Shown: one piece after another, positions 10,158-19,800 of the stretch
How the letters are laid out: each line of letters begins with the position of its first letter
Position numbering within the stretch: the stretch's first letter is position 1
Assembly: GCA_963712435.1 (NCBI GenBank)
Contig: CAVQIB010000013.1
Span: 517,861 to 581,860, forward strand
DNA: 64,000 nt
Source: Rhodoplanes sp963712435
GTDB lineage: Bacteria; Pseudomonadota; Alphaproteobacteria; Rhizobiales; Xanthobacteraceae
Direction of reading: 5' to 3'
Translations under genes and position numbers: made by a program
Notes under the pieces: model-generated
Database searches by the model: none
Told to the model about the DNA's origin: nothing
Seen by the model: only the letters and a program-made list of their open reading frames with translations

Positions 10158-11363
10158 ATGGCGGTTCAGGCGAGCTCGGCGCGCAGGCCTTGCGCGGCCG
10201 ATCCGGGAGAAAGCCGCGGCCGGCTGCATCCCGAGGAGCCGAGCCTGACGCGCAGCGCGTTCCGTCGCGACTGCGATCGGATCATCCATTCGGCCGCGTT
10301 CCGCCGGCTCGCCCACAAGACGCAGGTGTTCGTGTTCCACGAGGGGGACCACTACCGCACCCGGCTCACCCATACGCTCGAGGTCACGCAGGTGGCGCGC
10401 TCGCTCGCCCGCGCGCTCGGCCTCGACGAGGACCTGGCGGAAGCCTGCGCGCTCGCGCATGATCTCGGCCATCCGCCGTTCGGCCATGCCGGCGAGCGCG
10501 CGCTCGACCGGCGCCTCGGAGGCTTCGGCGGCTTCGACCACAACGCGCAGACGCTCGCGGTCGTGACCCGCCTGGAGAAGCGCTACGCCGCCTTCGACGG
10601 CCTCAACCTGACCTGGGAGACGCTGGAGGGCCTCGTCAAGCACAACGGGCCGCTGCTCGATCGGCAGGGCCGGCCGACGGCCGCCTGCGGCGCCAAGGGC
10701 CTTCCGGCCGAAATCGCCGATTATTGCCGCCTGCACGATCTGCAGCTCGACAGCTTCCCCAGCCTGGAAGCGCAGGCGGGCGCGATCGCCGACGATATCG
10801 CCTACAATTCCCACGACATAGACGACGGTCTTCGAGCCGAATTGTTCGCCTTTGGGGAGCTTGCCGCGCTGCCGCTGGTGGGCGACCTCGCGGCCGAGGT
10901 GCTTGCCGCGCACCCCAATATCGAGCCGGCCCGGCGCAACAACGAACTGATCCGGCGCATGATCACGCGGATGATCGAGGACGTGGTGGGCGAGACCCGG
11001 CGCCGGCTGACGGCGCTCGATCCCGTCTCCGCCGACGCCGTCCGCTCGGCGGGCGCGCCGATGGTCGGCTTTTCCCCGCCGATGGCGGCGGCCGAGAAGG
11101 CCGTCAAGGCCTTCCTGTTCGATCGCATGTACCGGCACGCGCGGGTGATGCGCATCATGGGCGACGCCGAGGGCGTGCTGCGCGATCTGTTCGCGCGCTA
11201 CGCCGCCGATCCGGCCGCGCTGCCGGCTGAATGGCGTCACGCGCTTCCGGACGACGGTCACGCCCGCGCGCGCCGCATCGCCGACTTCATCGCCGGGATG
11301 ACCGACCGCTATGCGCTCGGGGAACATAGACGGCTTTTTGACGCGACCCCGCTTCTGCGCTAG
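10158..11363 (+). CDS. dgt: Deoxyguanosinetriphosphate triphosphohydrolase-like protein
   Basis: HD-domain hydrolase that splits dNTPs to nucleoside and triphosphate and so limits dNTP pools. 401 residues. The metal-binding HD motif appears as RLTHTLEVTQVA followed by ALAHDLGHPPFGHAGERAL, preceded by the family box HSAAFRRLAHKTQVF. It belongs to the shorter dGTPase-like class that is usual in alphaproteobacteria and not to the E. coli Dgt type, so exact substrate preference is uncertain. Its position between erpA and argS is conserved in related genomes, as far as I know. Confidence 0.9.
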   Translation: MAVQASSARRPCAADPGESRGRLHPEEPSLTRSAFRRDCDRIIHSAAFRRLAHKTQVFVFHEGDHYRTRLTHTLEVTQVARSLARALGLDEDLAEACALAHDLGHPPFGHAGERALDRRLGGFGGFDHNAQTLAVVTRLEKRYAAFDGLNLTWETLEGLVKHNGPLLDRQGRPTAACGAKGLPAEIADYCRLHDLQLDSFPSLEAQAGAIADDIAYNSHDIDDGLRAELFAFGELAALPLVGDLAAEVLAAHPNIEPARRNNELIRRMITRMIEDVVGETRRRLTALDPVSADAVRSAGAPMVGFSPPMAAAEKAVKAFLFDRMYRHARVMRIMGDAEGVLRDLFARYAADPAALPAEWRHALPDDGHARARRIADFIAGMTDRYALGEHRRLFDATPLLR

Positions 11364-11403
11364 TCGCTGAGAACGTCCTGTTCGGAGACGAAGTGATGAC
11401 GTC

Positions 11404-11538
11404 ACCTCTCCCCGGCGGGGAGAGGTCGACGCCGCAGCCGGCGGGTGAGGGGGAATTTCCAGCGGATTATACTCCTCTCACCCGGCTCACATCTCGCATT
11501 GCTCGATGCTCGCCGACCTCTCCCCGCCGGGGAGAGGT
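11404..11538. repeat. Paired palindromes (family A, copy 2)
   Basis: Two near-identical hairpins, ACCTCTCCCC-GGC-GGGGAGAGGT at 11404-11426 and its partner at 11516-11538, flank a stretch containing CTCTCACCCGGCTCACATC. They fill the dgt-argS gap. The same hairpin recurs near 35890-35912. This is a dispersed intergenic element that may also end dgt transcription. Confidence 0.7.
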
Positions 11539-11625
11539 TGGCTTACTGCCGTTGGCGCCCTAGTTCCGGATTAATTCGATAGACATTAGACATGCGGCGC
11601 GGAGAGCCGGAGGCGCACCCAGATC

Positions 11626-13438
11626 GTGACAGAACTCACTAACGAATTCAGCGATATATTCGCGGCGGTTCGCGCGCGGATCGAGGTCGTGACCAAGGCC
11701 TTGATCGCGGACGGGCTGCTTCCGGCGGACATCGATCAGAGCCGGGTGCTGGTCGAGCCGCCGCGCGAGTCCGCCCATGGCGATCTCGCGACCAACGCCG
11801 CCATGGCGCTCGCCAAGGAGGCCGGCCGCAAACCGCGCGAACTGGCGGAGGCGATCGCGGCGCGGCTGCGCGCGGACGACTGGGTCCAGTCGGTCGATGT
11901 CGCCGGGCCGGGCTTCATCAATCTCACCCTCAAGCCGCAGGTGTGGATGCAGGCCTTGCGGGCGGCGATCAAGGCCGGGCCCGATTACGGCCGATCCGAC
12001 GCCGGCGGGGCAAGGGCGGTGAACGTCGAATATGTCTCCGCCAACCCGACCGGGCCGATGCATGTGGGCCATTGCCGCGGCGCGGTGTTCGGCGACGCGC
12101 TCGCCAATCTCCTCGGCTTCGCCGGCTTCGCGGTGACGCGCGAGTATTACATCAACGACGCCGGCGCCCAGGTCGACGTGCTCGCCCGCTCCGCCTTTCT
12201 GCGCTATCGCGAGGCGCTGGGCGAGGACATCGGCGCGATCCCGGAGGGGCTCTATCCGGGCGACTATCTGAAGCCGGTCGGCGAGGCGCTCGCGGCGCGA
12301 GTTCGGCCGAGACCTGCTCGCGCAGCCGGAACAGGCCTGGCTCCCGGTCGTCCGCGCCAAGGCGATCGCGATGATGATGGACATGATCCGCGCGGATCTC
12401 GCCGCGCTCGCGGTTCGGCACGAGGTGTTTTTCTCCGAGCGCTCGCTGAGCATGCAGACGGAGGCGGGATCGATCGACCGCGTCGGCGAGGCGATCGCGT
12501 GGCTGCGCGAGCGCGGGCTCGTCTATGAGGGCCGCCTGCCGCAGCCGAAGGGCGCGCCGGTCGAGGACTGGGAGGATCGCGAGCAGACCCTGTTCCGCTC
12601 GACCGCGTTCGGCGACGACATCGACCGCCCGCTGAAGAAATCCGACGGCGGCTACACCTATTTCGCCGCCGACATCGCCTATCACAAGTCGAAGCTCGAC
12701 CGCGGCTTCCGCGACCTGATCGACGTGTGGGGGGCGGATCACGGCGGCTATGTCAAGCGCATGCAGGCGGCGGTGCAGGCGCTGAGCGGCGGCGAGGCGG
12801 CGCTCGACGTCAAGCTCGTCCAGCTCGTCAAGCTGCTGCGGGCGGGCCAGCCGGTGAAAATGTCCAAGCGGGCCGGTGAGTTCGTGACGCTTCGTGAAGT
12901 CGTGGAGGAGGTCGGGCGCGACGCCGTCCGCTTCATGATGCTGTTTCGCAAGAACGACGCCCCGCTCGACTTCGACCTAGCCAAGGTGATCGAGCAGTCG
13001 CGCGAAAACCCCGTGTTCTACGTGCAGTACGGGCATGCGCGGGCGCAGTCCATCTTCCGCAACGCGGTCGAGGCCGTGCCCGATCTGCCGGGCGCGCGCG
13101 ACGCGCGGGCGGCGCTCCTCGCCGGCGTTCCGCTCGAGCGTCTGTCCGACGCCGCGGAGATCGAACTGATGCGGCTGATCGCCCAGTTTCCGCGCCTGGT
13201 CGAGGCGGCCGCGGCCGCGCATGAACCGCACCGGATCGCCTTTTATCTTTTCGATCTGGCCAGCGCGTTTCACACGCAGTGGACACGGGGAGGCAAGGAC
13301 TCGCCATATTTACGATTTATTATCCAAGATGATAGAGAAGTAACCCTGGCCCGCCTCGCTCTGGTGGAAGGCGTGGCCACGGTCCTCTCCGTGGGGCTCG
13401 GACTGCTCGGGGTCACCGCGCCGGACGAAATGCGGTGA
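11626..13438 (+). CDS. argS: Arginyl-tRNA synthetase (one frame break)
   Basis: Class I enzyme that charges tRNA-Arg. About 603 residues after repair, normal. The HIGH box is HVGH within SANPTGPMHVGHCRG near residue 146; the KMSKS region reads VKMSKRAGEF near residue 410. The additional N-terminal domain and the C-terminal DALR anticodon-binding domain are both present. One extra C near 12299 (GCGGCG-C-GAG) breaks the frame between VGEALAA and EFGRDLLAQ. Removing it gives one continuous product. GTG is the start, placed just before TELTNEFSDIF. An essential gene with a single-base insertion is best read as a sequence error. Confidence 0.92.
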
Positions 13439-13542
13439 GCCTGCGCACAGATAATTTTGCCGGACGCGAACGCCCGTCGTCGAGTTTCGGTCGACGCGGA
13501 ACGGCATGACGGGGGGCGCACCGGAAACGGTGAAGGACAGCC

Positions 13543-15429
13543 ATGGCGGACGACCGATATCGTCGCACAGCCGCGAACCCGACGCCTCCGGCCGCCGGCG
13601 CCAAGCGCGCCGCAACCGCGGCGGCGCGACAGCCCGGACCCGATCCGCTGGTCGAACTCGCACGGCTGATCGGACAGAACGAAGTTCCGGCCCAGGATCC
13701 GCACCAGGTCGTGCGGCGACGCGAAGGTCCGGGAGCCGCGGCGCAGCGCCCCTTGCAACGGCCGCCCGCGCCGTCGCAGCCGTCGCCCTCCGTGCAGCGG
13801 CAACCGGCTCCCCCCACGCAGCAGCCGCCCGAGCCCGTGCAGCGTCGCCCGGCCGCGCCATCGCAGCCGCGGGTCGAACCTGCCATGCAGAGCCGCCCGG
13901 CCGCGCCGTCGCAGCCGCGGGTCGAACCTGCCATGCAGAGCCGCCCGGCCGCGCCGTCGCAGCCGCGGGTCGAACCTGCCGTGCAGCGCCGCCAGCCCGC
14001 GCCGTCGCAGCCGCCGCCCGAGCCGGTGCAGCGCCGCCAAGCCATGCCCGCGCCGCCGGCGCCCGACGACCGTGACGCCGAGCGCGGCGCGCAATTCGAG
14101 CGACATCCCGACCAGCGCTATGACGGTTACACCGAGCCGAAGCCGGCCGCCTCTCCCCAGGGTCGCGGCCAGGCCGGCGGAGCTCATGCGTGGAAGGGCG
14201 CGCCGCCCGACCTGAGCGACCCCTACAGCACGGATGCCGGCTGGCGGCCGCCGCCGCGGCCGAAGGAGCGCAGGGCGCAGCCCGATAATGCCGCCGCCTA
14301 TCGTCCCGGCTATGGGGGAGAGCCAAAGGGCCCCGCGGAGCGGACGCCCCCGCGCGTTTTCGACCCTGCGCCGCCGGTTGCCGGCGAAAGCCGGCGTCCC
14401 CAGGCCTCGGCGGCCGGTCATCAGGCGCGCTACGAGCCGGCCGGCTATGAGCCGCCCGTCGAAAAGGCGTATGCGCAGGCCGAAACCTCCGAGGACGCGC
14501 GTGCGGTTGCGGCCGAGCCAGGGCCACAGCCCGACCGCTACGATGAATATGACGCCTACGGCTATGGCGGGAGCGATTACGAAGAGGGCATCGAACCGCG
14601 CAGCCGCAAGCTGTGGGTCGTCGCGGCGATCCTTGCCCTCGCGGTGGTCGGCACGGCGGGCGCGTACAGCTACCGCGCGATGCTCGGCGGAGAAACGCAG
14701 GAGACCGCGACGCCGGTGATCCGCGCCGACCAGTCGCCGAAGAAGATCGCCTCCGTGGCGCAGCCGAACGGCGACAAGCAGATTCAGGAGCGCGTGGGAG
14801 ATCGCAGCGCGGGCGAGCGGGTGGTTTCGCGCGAAGAGCAGCCTTTGGCGATCAAGGATCCGAACGCACGCGCGCTCGTTCCCGAGCCGCCGCCGGCGGC
14901 GAGCGTTCCGGTGACGACCGAGCTGGGCGGTGCTCAGCCGCCTGGCTTGCCGACCGGGACCGTCGGCGAGCCCAAGAAGGTGAGGACGGTGACGATCCGG
15001 CCCGAAGGCGGGCCGCCCGAGCCGGCGCCCGCGCCGAATGCGCCGCCGCGCGCGACCACGCCCGCAGCGCCGGCCCGCGCCGCGCGTCCGCCGGCGCCCG
15101 CTTCGCCCGGCGAGCCGCAACAGGCCGCCCCGGCGCGGTCGCAGACGGCGCTCGCCGCGCCGCCGCCGCGGCCGAGCGCAGGAAACTACGTCGTCCAGCT
15201 TTCGGCGCAGAAGAGCGAGGGGGACGCGCAGGCCTCGTTCCGCGCGATGCAGGCGAAATATCCGTCCGTGCTGGGCGGCCGGCAGGCGATCATTCGCCGC
15301 AAGGAGCAAGCCGGCAAGGGCGTCTATTTCGGCGCGCAGGTCGGGCCATTCGCCGCGCGCGAGGAGGCGGTCCAGCTGTGCGAGAGCCTCAAATCGGCGG
15401 GCGGAAGCTGCTTCGTCGAGCGGAACTGA
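13543..15429 (+). CDS. SPOR-domain membrane protein with Pro/Gln-rich repeats
   Basis: 628 residues. The first ~350 are a disordered Pro/Ala/Gln/Arg-rich cytoplasmic region containing a 16-residue tandem repeat. One membrane segment (LWVVAAILALAVVGTAGAY) starts near residue 357, followed by a Pro/Ala-rich periplasmic linker. The end, from about residue 547, is an SPOR domain (GNYVVQLSAQKSEGDA through GPFAAREEAVQLC). SPOR domains bind denuded septal peptidoglycan, so the protein probably acts at the division site in an FtsN-like way. It follows argS by 104 bases; in related genomes this gene sits between argS and nagZ, but nagZ is not present here. Confidence 0.85.
   Translation: MADDRYRRTAANPTPPAAGAKRAATAAARQPGPDPLVELARLIGQNEVPAQDPHQVVRRREGPGAAAQRPLQRPPAPSQPSPSVQRQPAPPTQQPPEPVQRRPAAPSQPRVEPAMQSRPAAPSQPRVEPAMQSRPAAPSQPRVEPAVQRRQPAPSQPPPEPVQRRQAMPAPPAPDDRDAERGAQFERHPDQRYDGYTEPKPAASPQGRGQAGGAHAWKGAPPDLSDPYSTDAGWRPPPRPKERRAQPDNAAAYRPGYGGEPKGPAERTPPRVFDPAPPVAGESRRPQASAAGHQARYEPAGYEPPVEKAYAQAETSEDARAVAAEPGPQPDRYDEYDAYGYGGSDYEEGIEPRSRKLWVVAAILALAVVGTAGAYSYRAMLGGETQETATPVIRADQSPKKIASVAQPNGDKQIQERVGDRSAGERVVSREEQPLAIKDPNARALVPEPPPAASVPVTTELGGAQPPGLPTGTVGEPKKVRTVTIRPEGGPPEPAPAPNAPPRATTPAAPARAARPPAPASPGEPQQAAPARSQTALAAPPPRPSAGNYVVQLSAQKSEGDAQASFRAMQAKYPSVLGGRQAIIRRKEQAGKGVYFGAQVGPFAAREEAVQLCESLKSAGGSCFVERN
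13845..14033 (+). repeat. 48-bp in-frame tandem repeat (about 3.9 units)
   Basis: Three nearly identical 48-base units at 13845, 13893 and 13941, plus a diverged fourth, encode RPAAPSQPRVEPAMQS-type 16-residue units in the SPOR protein. Units two and three are almost base-identical, which suggests recent expansion by slippage. Copy number is likely to vary between strains. Confidence 0.85.
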
Positions 15430-15498
15430 GCCAGGCGACAAGCCATTCATCGAACGGCGGCGGTGCGGCCATGCCCGCACGCGCGGCGACGCTTTGCG

Positions 15499-16554
15499 TC
15501 AGCGCAGGCCCGCATTGATCTTGTCGAGCGCTTCCGCGCCCGGACACAGATCCTGCTCGGAGAGTGAATTCAGCGGGGCCGCGACCGTATCGAGATGGTC
15601 GTGCAGGTCTTCCGGCGCCCGGTCGAGGTAGAGCAGCCCGGTGACGATCTGGCCGCGCGCGGCGTGAATCTGCAGGAAGTTCATCGCCGCGAGCCGGTCA
15701 TGCACGTCGTAATCGGCGTCGAGCTTGCGCAGCGCGATGATCGACCCGTCGTGCTGCTCGACGAGTTCGACCGCGCCCGGCGCGTAGCTCACCGTGATCG
15801 GATCGCGCGACGACACGAAGTCGAGCCGGTTCACCGCCTCGTTGTGCGCGCGCACATAGTCGAAGCTCTTGGTGGAGCCGGGATGATTGTTGAAGGCGAC
15901 GCAGGGGCTGATCACGTCGATGAACGCCGCGCCTTCGTGCTCGATCGCCGCCTTGACGAGCGGCACGAGCTGCTCCTTGTCGCCGGAAAACGAGCGCGCG
16001 ACGAAGGTCGCGCCGAGTTGCAGCGCCACCGCGACGAGATCGATCGGGCTGTCGCTGTTGATGTTGCCGCGCTTCGATTTCGAGCCGCGGTCGGCTGTGG
16101 CGGAGAACTGCCCTTTGGTGAGCCCGTACACGCCGTTGTTCTCGACGATATAGACCATGCGCACGGCGCGGCGGATCGCATGGGCGAACTGGCCGAAGCC
16201 GATCGAGGCGGAATCGCCGTCGCCGGAGACGCCGAGATAGATCAGCTCGCGATTGGCGAGATTCGCGCCGGTCAGCACCGAAGGCATGCGCCCGTGCACC
16301 GAGTTGAAGCCGTGCGAATTGCCGAGGAAGTAAGTCGGGGTCTTCGATGAGCAGCCGATGCCGGAGAGCTTGGCGACACGGTGCGGCTCGATCGCGAGCT
16401 CGAAGCACGCCTCGATGATCGCCGACGAGATCGAGTTGTGGCCGCAGCCCGCGCACAAGGTCGAGATCGAACCTTCGTAGTCGCGCCGTGTGTAGCCGAG
16501 CGCGTTTTTCGGCAGGGCAGGGTGGTGGAACTTGGGCTTGGCGAGGTAGGTCAT
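15499..16554 (-). CDS. korB: 2-oxoacid:acceptor oxidoreductase, beta subunit (TPP-binding)
   Basis: 351 residues. The thiamine-diphosphate subunit is marked by GVSGDGDSASIGFGQF and VENNGVYGLTKGQ. The cysteines of STLCAGCGHNS and GIGCSS match those that hold a 4Fe-4S cluster in KorB-type subunits. Together with the fused gamma-alpha subunit and the FAD/FeS subunit upstream it would oxidise a 2-oxoacid (2-oxoglutarate or similar) with CoA to the acyl-CoA. The substrate cannot be fixed from sequence. It is separated from the alpha gene by an acyltransferase gene, which is unusual. Confidence 0.88.
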   Translation of the reverse strand: MTYLAKPKFHHPALPKNALGYTRRDYEGSISTLCAGCGHNSISSAIIEACFELAIEPHRVAKLSGIGCSSKTPTYFLGNSHGFNSVHGRMPSVLTGANLANRELIYLGVSGDGDSASIGFGQFAHAIRRAVRMVYIVENNGVYGLTKGQFSATADRGSKSKRGNINSDSPIDLVAVALQLGATFVARSFSGDKEQLVPLVKAAIEHEGAAFIDVISPCVAFNNHPGSTKSFDYVRAHNEAVNRLDFVSSRDPITVSYAPGAVELVEQHDGSIIALRKLDADYDVHDRLAAMNFLQIHAARGQIVTGLLYLDRAPEDLHDHLDTVAAPLNSLSEQDLCPGAEALDKINAGLR

Positions 16555-16623
16555 GCCGTCCTCTCATGTCCGCCGATACGGCGACCCGTGCGGCGACGAT
16601 CGCTCATTGCGTTCCCGCCCGAG

Positions 16624-17690
16624 CTAGGCGGCCGCTTGCGCGAGCTTGCGCGGTTTCAGCAGCCCGCGGAGATAGCGCGTCATCGGCCGCTCGAACACGA
16701 AGTAGATCACCGTTCCGAGCGCGATCGCGCCGGCCAGCGCGAGGCCGAGATAGAGCCATGGCGCGCTCGCGAAATCGAGCGGCGTCGCACGCGACAGGAA
16801 CCGGACGGCGCGAATGGGAGCGGAATGCAGCAGGTAGATCGCGTATGAGGCGTCGCCGATGGTGGCGAGCGAACGCCAGACCGGGCCCTCCAGGGAGAAG
16901 TCGCCGAACGTCGCGCCGGCGACCACGAGGGTTGCGGAAAAGCCAGCCAACAGCACGTGCGGCGGGGCGTCGACCGCGGAGTAGCGGAACAGATAGAGCG
17001 ACGCGCAGCCGGCGACGATGAGCGCGACGGCGAGCGGCTTCGCCAGCCGCAGTCCCTCCCGATAGACGAGGCCGATCAGCATCCCGTAGATGAACTGCAG
17101 GACGAGCGGACTTGTCCAGAAGGCGAGCACGGTCGATGTCGGCGCCAGCAGCTTGCCGAGGATGACGGCGGCAACGAGCGCGCCCGACGTCAAGGCGACG
17201 GCCACCCGCCGCGGCGCGAACACCGCGAGGGCGAACACCGAATAGAACAGCATCTCGTAATTCGAGCGTCCACCCATGACCGACGATCGGCATGGCCGCT
17301 CCGTCGGCATTGAGCATGGGGATGAACAGGAAGGACGCCGCGATGAAATCGAGCCCGTAGGCTCCGATCGAATCCGGGAAAGGCCAGGGACATCGCGGCA
17401 TAGGCCGCCGTCACCAGCCAGTAGAACGGGACGATGCGAACCAGCCGGTGGAGCATGAAGGTCTTCGGTCCATCGGGCCGTCCGAACATCGGCTCCGAGG
17501 TGTAGACCATGATGAAGCCGGAAATGACGAAAAACAGGTCCACCGCGAACCAGCCGACGAAGTGCAGATCGGGCAGCGCGTCCGGCGCGCCGGCCATCTT
17601 GGACAGCCAGGACTGCGCATGCGCCAGCACGACCGCGCTCGCCGCGACCGCGCGCAGGATTTGCACCGAAACAATCGTTCGCATCAGCAA
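16624..17690 (-). CDS. Acyltransferase 3 family membrane protein (two frame breaks)
   Basis: About 355 residues when joined. The N-terminus SVQILRAVAASAVVLAHA and FAVDLFFVISGFIM, with the catalytic-type His, are hallmarks of the OafA/NodX acyltransferase 3 family, which O-acylates surface sugars. The remainder is a series of membrane helices ending FERPMTRYLRGLL. The frame breaks near 17380 (after AAMSLAFPG) and near 17270 (after VGHGWTLE). It lies between the alpha and beta genes of a 2-oxoacid oxidoreductase, same strand, with a dispersed repeat on its upstream side. The context says nothing about its substrate. Because the gene is dispensable, real inactivation cannot be ruled out. Confidence 0.75.
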
Positions 17691-17818
17691 TCCAGCACAT
17701 GGCAGTGCTCGCCGAACGCCGGGCGCAGACTGCGCGGCAAGTCAGGCCGGTGACGCTTAAGCTTTGCAATTATCGGGGAATCGATCCAGCGCGTCCGCAC
17801 CGGCGTCTGCCGTTCTTC

Positions 17819-17920
17819 CGCCTCATCCTGAGGAGGCCGCGTCGCGGCCGTCTCGAAGGATGGCGGGCATGAGCGTCCTTCGGGACGCGCCCTGCGGGCG
17901 CTCCTCAGGACGAGGGCGAC
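17819..17920. repeat. Dispersed palindromic element (family C)
   Basis: The element starts CCTCATCCTGAGGAG and ends CTCCTCAGGACGAGG, nearly inverted ends, with CGCGTCGCGGCCG and GGGCGC-type internal arms. It is the type of repeat known throughout Bradyrhizobium-like genomes (CCTCATCCTGAGG...). It sits in the 262-base gap between the alpha subunit gene and the acyltransferase gene, just where the operon is interrupted. Confidence 0.65.
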
Positions 17921-17952
17921 AGGATAGGCCCGCTCTGTCCGCTTTGCTTCCA

Positions 17953-19800
17953 TCACGCCCCCAGTCTACGGAATGGCATGATCTTGCGCGCGTCGAGCCG
18001 GTCGGCGATGGCGCTCGCGATGAAACGCGCGGTGATCGGCATGCCGTCATAGTGCAGCACCGGAACAAGCCGCGCCGGTTCGAGGTCCCCCTCCGTCACC
18101 AGCAGCGTGCGCAACTGCGCGTCGCGGTTCTGCTCGACCACGAAGACGATGTCGTGCTCGGCGACGAAATCGATCACGTCGTGATGGAACGGGAAGGCGC
18201 GCACGCGCAGCCGGTCGAGCCGGTGGCCGCTCGCCTCCAGCAAGGCGATCGCCTCGTCCATCGCCGGCGTGGTCGAGCCGTAGTAGACCACCCCGTACCG
18301 GGTCGGGGTCGCGCAGTCGCAGCGGACCGGACGCGGCACGAGGCCCTTCGCCGTTTCGAACTTCTTGAGCAGGCGCTCCATGTTCTCGACATAGGGGCCG
18401 CCCTCCTCGGTGTAGCGCGCGCTGCGGTCGCGCGAGGTGCCGCGGGTCATGAACGAACCCTTGGTCGGGTGCGTGCCCGGATAGGAGCGGAAGGGAATGC
18501 CGTCGCCGTCGACATCGTCATAGCGGAAGAAGCTCCTGCCCGCCTCGATGTCCGCCGCCGTGATCACCTTGCCCCGGTCGTATCGGCGCGCCTCGTCCCA
18601 GGCAAGCGGTTTGCACAGATGGCGGTTCATGCCGAGATCGAGATCGAGCATGACGAAGATCGGGGTCTGCAGCCGGTCGGCAAGGTCGAAGGCCTGCGCG
18701 CTCAGCTCGAAGGTCTCGCTCGGGTCGGCGGGGAACAGCAGCACGTTTTTGGTGTCGCCATGCGAGGCATAGGCGCAGGCGAGCACGTCGGACTGCTGCG
18801 TGCGGGTCGGCATTCCGGTCGAGGGGCCGCCGCGCTGCACGTCGAAAATCACCGCGGGGATTTCGGCGAAATAGGCGAGTCCGAAGAACTCCTGCATCAA
18901 GGAAACACCGGGGCCGGAGGTGGCGGTGAACGCGCGCGCGCCGTTCCAGGCCGCGCCGATCACGATGCCGATCGAAGCAAGCTCGTCCTCGGCCTGGATG
19001 ATCGCGTATCGGTTCTTGCCGGTCGCGGGATCGACGCGGAACCGCTTGCAGTACCGGTTGAAGGCTTCGGCGAGCGAGGTCGACGGCGTGAGCGGATACC
19101 AGGCGCACACCGTTGCGCCGCCATAGACCGCGCCGAGCCCGGCCGCGGCATTGCCGTCGATGAAGATGCGATCGCCGACGGCGTCCGCGTGCCGGAGGCG
19201 CACGCCGAGCGGGCAGGGCGCGTTCGCGAGCGTCCAGTCGCGGCCGAGCCGCACCGCATGGGTGTTCGGCTCGATCAGCTTCTCCTTGCCGCGGAACTGC
19301 TCGCTGATGAGCAAATCGACCACCGCGACGTCGAGGCCGATGAGCGCGCACAGCGCCCCGAGATAGACCATGTTCTTGAACAATTGGCGCGCGCGCGGCT
19401 CGTCATATTCGCGGTGGCAGATCGCGGTGAGCGGAACGCCGACCACCGTGATGTCGTCGCGGAATCGGTTCGCCGGGATCGGCCGCGTCGAGTCGTACAG
19501 GAGATAGCCGCCGGGCTCGATCGCGGCGACGTCCTTCTCCCAGGTCTGCGGGTTCATCGCCACCATGAGATCGACGCCGCCGCGGGCGCCGAGATGGCCC
19601 GCCTCCGAGATGCGTACCTCGAACCAGGTGGGTAGGCCCTGGATGTTGGAGGGAAAGATATTGCGGGCGGCGACCGGCACGCCCATGCGCAGCACCGCGC
19701 GCGCAAACATCTCGTTCGCGCTCGCCGAACCGGAGCCGTTCACATTGGCGAAACGGACGACGAAATCGTTTACGCTGCTGATCGGGCTGGTTGCTGGCAT
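17953..19800 (-). CDS. korA: 2-oxoacid:acceptor oxidoreductase, fused gamma-alpha subunit
   Basis: 615 residues. Residues 1 to ~190 form the gamma-type domain (NVNGSGSASANEMFARAV, EVRISEAGHLGARGG). The rest is the pyrimidine-binding alpha domain (YPLTPSTSLAEAFNRYC, TATSGPGVSLMQEFFGLAYF, GPSTGMPTRTQQSD). Such fusions are standard in the Kor/Ior-type enzymes. The start is the ATG giving MPATSPISSVND, which overlaps the end of the FAD subunit gene by 31 bases. A longer in-frame reading starting further upstream only adds sequence antisense in character. Translational coupling with the upstream gene is likely. Confidence 0.88.
   Translation of the reverse strand: MPATSPISSVNDFVVRFANVNGSGSASANEMFARAVLRMGVPVAARNIFPSNIQGLPTWFEVRISEAGHLGARGGVDLMVAMNPQTWEKDVAAIEPGGYLLYDSTRPIPANRFRDDITVVGVPLTAICHREYDEPRARQLFKNMVYLGALCALIGLDVAVVDLLISEQFRGKEKLIEPNTHAVRLGRDWTLANAPCPLGVRLRHADAVGDRIFIDGNAAAGLGAVYGGATVCAWYPLTPSTSLAEAFNRYCKRFRVDPATGKNRYAIIQAEDELASIGIVIGAAWNGARAFTATSGPGVSLMQEFFGLAYFAEIPAVIFDVQRGGPSTGMPTRTQQSDVLACAYASHGDTKNVLLFPADPSETFELSAQAFDLADRLQTPIFVMLDLDLGMNRHLCKPLAWDEARRYDRGKVITAADIEAGRSFFRYDDVDGDGIPFRSYPGTHPTKGSFMTRGTSRDRSARYTEEGGPYVENMERLLKKFETAKGLVPRPVRCDCATPTRYGVVYYGSTTPAMDEAIALLEASGHRLDRLRVRAFPFHHDVIDFVAEHDIVFVVEQNRDAQLRTLLVTEGDLEPARLVPVLHYDGMPITARFIASAIADRLDARKIMPFRRLGA

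Noticed and set aside
17764..19635. 623-codon plus-strand frame opposite korA
   Set aside because: Antisense shadow with biased Arg/Glu/Val/His content and no recognisable domain.
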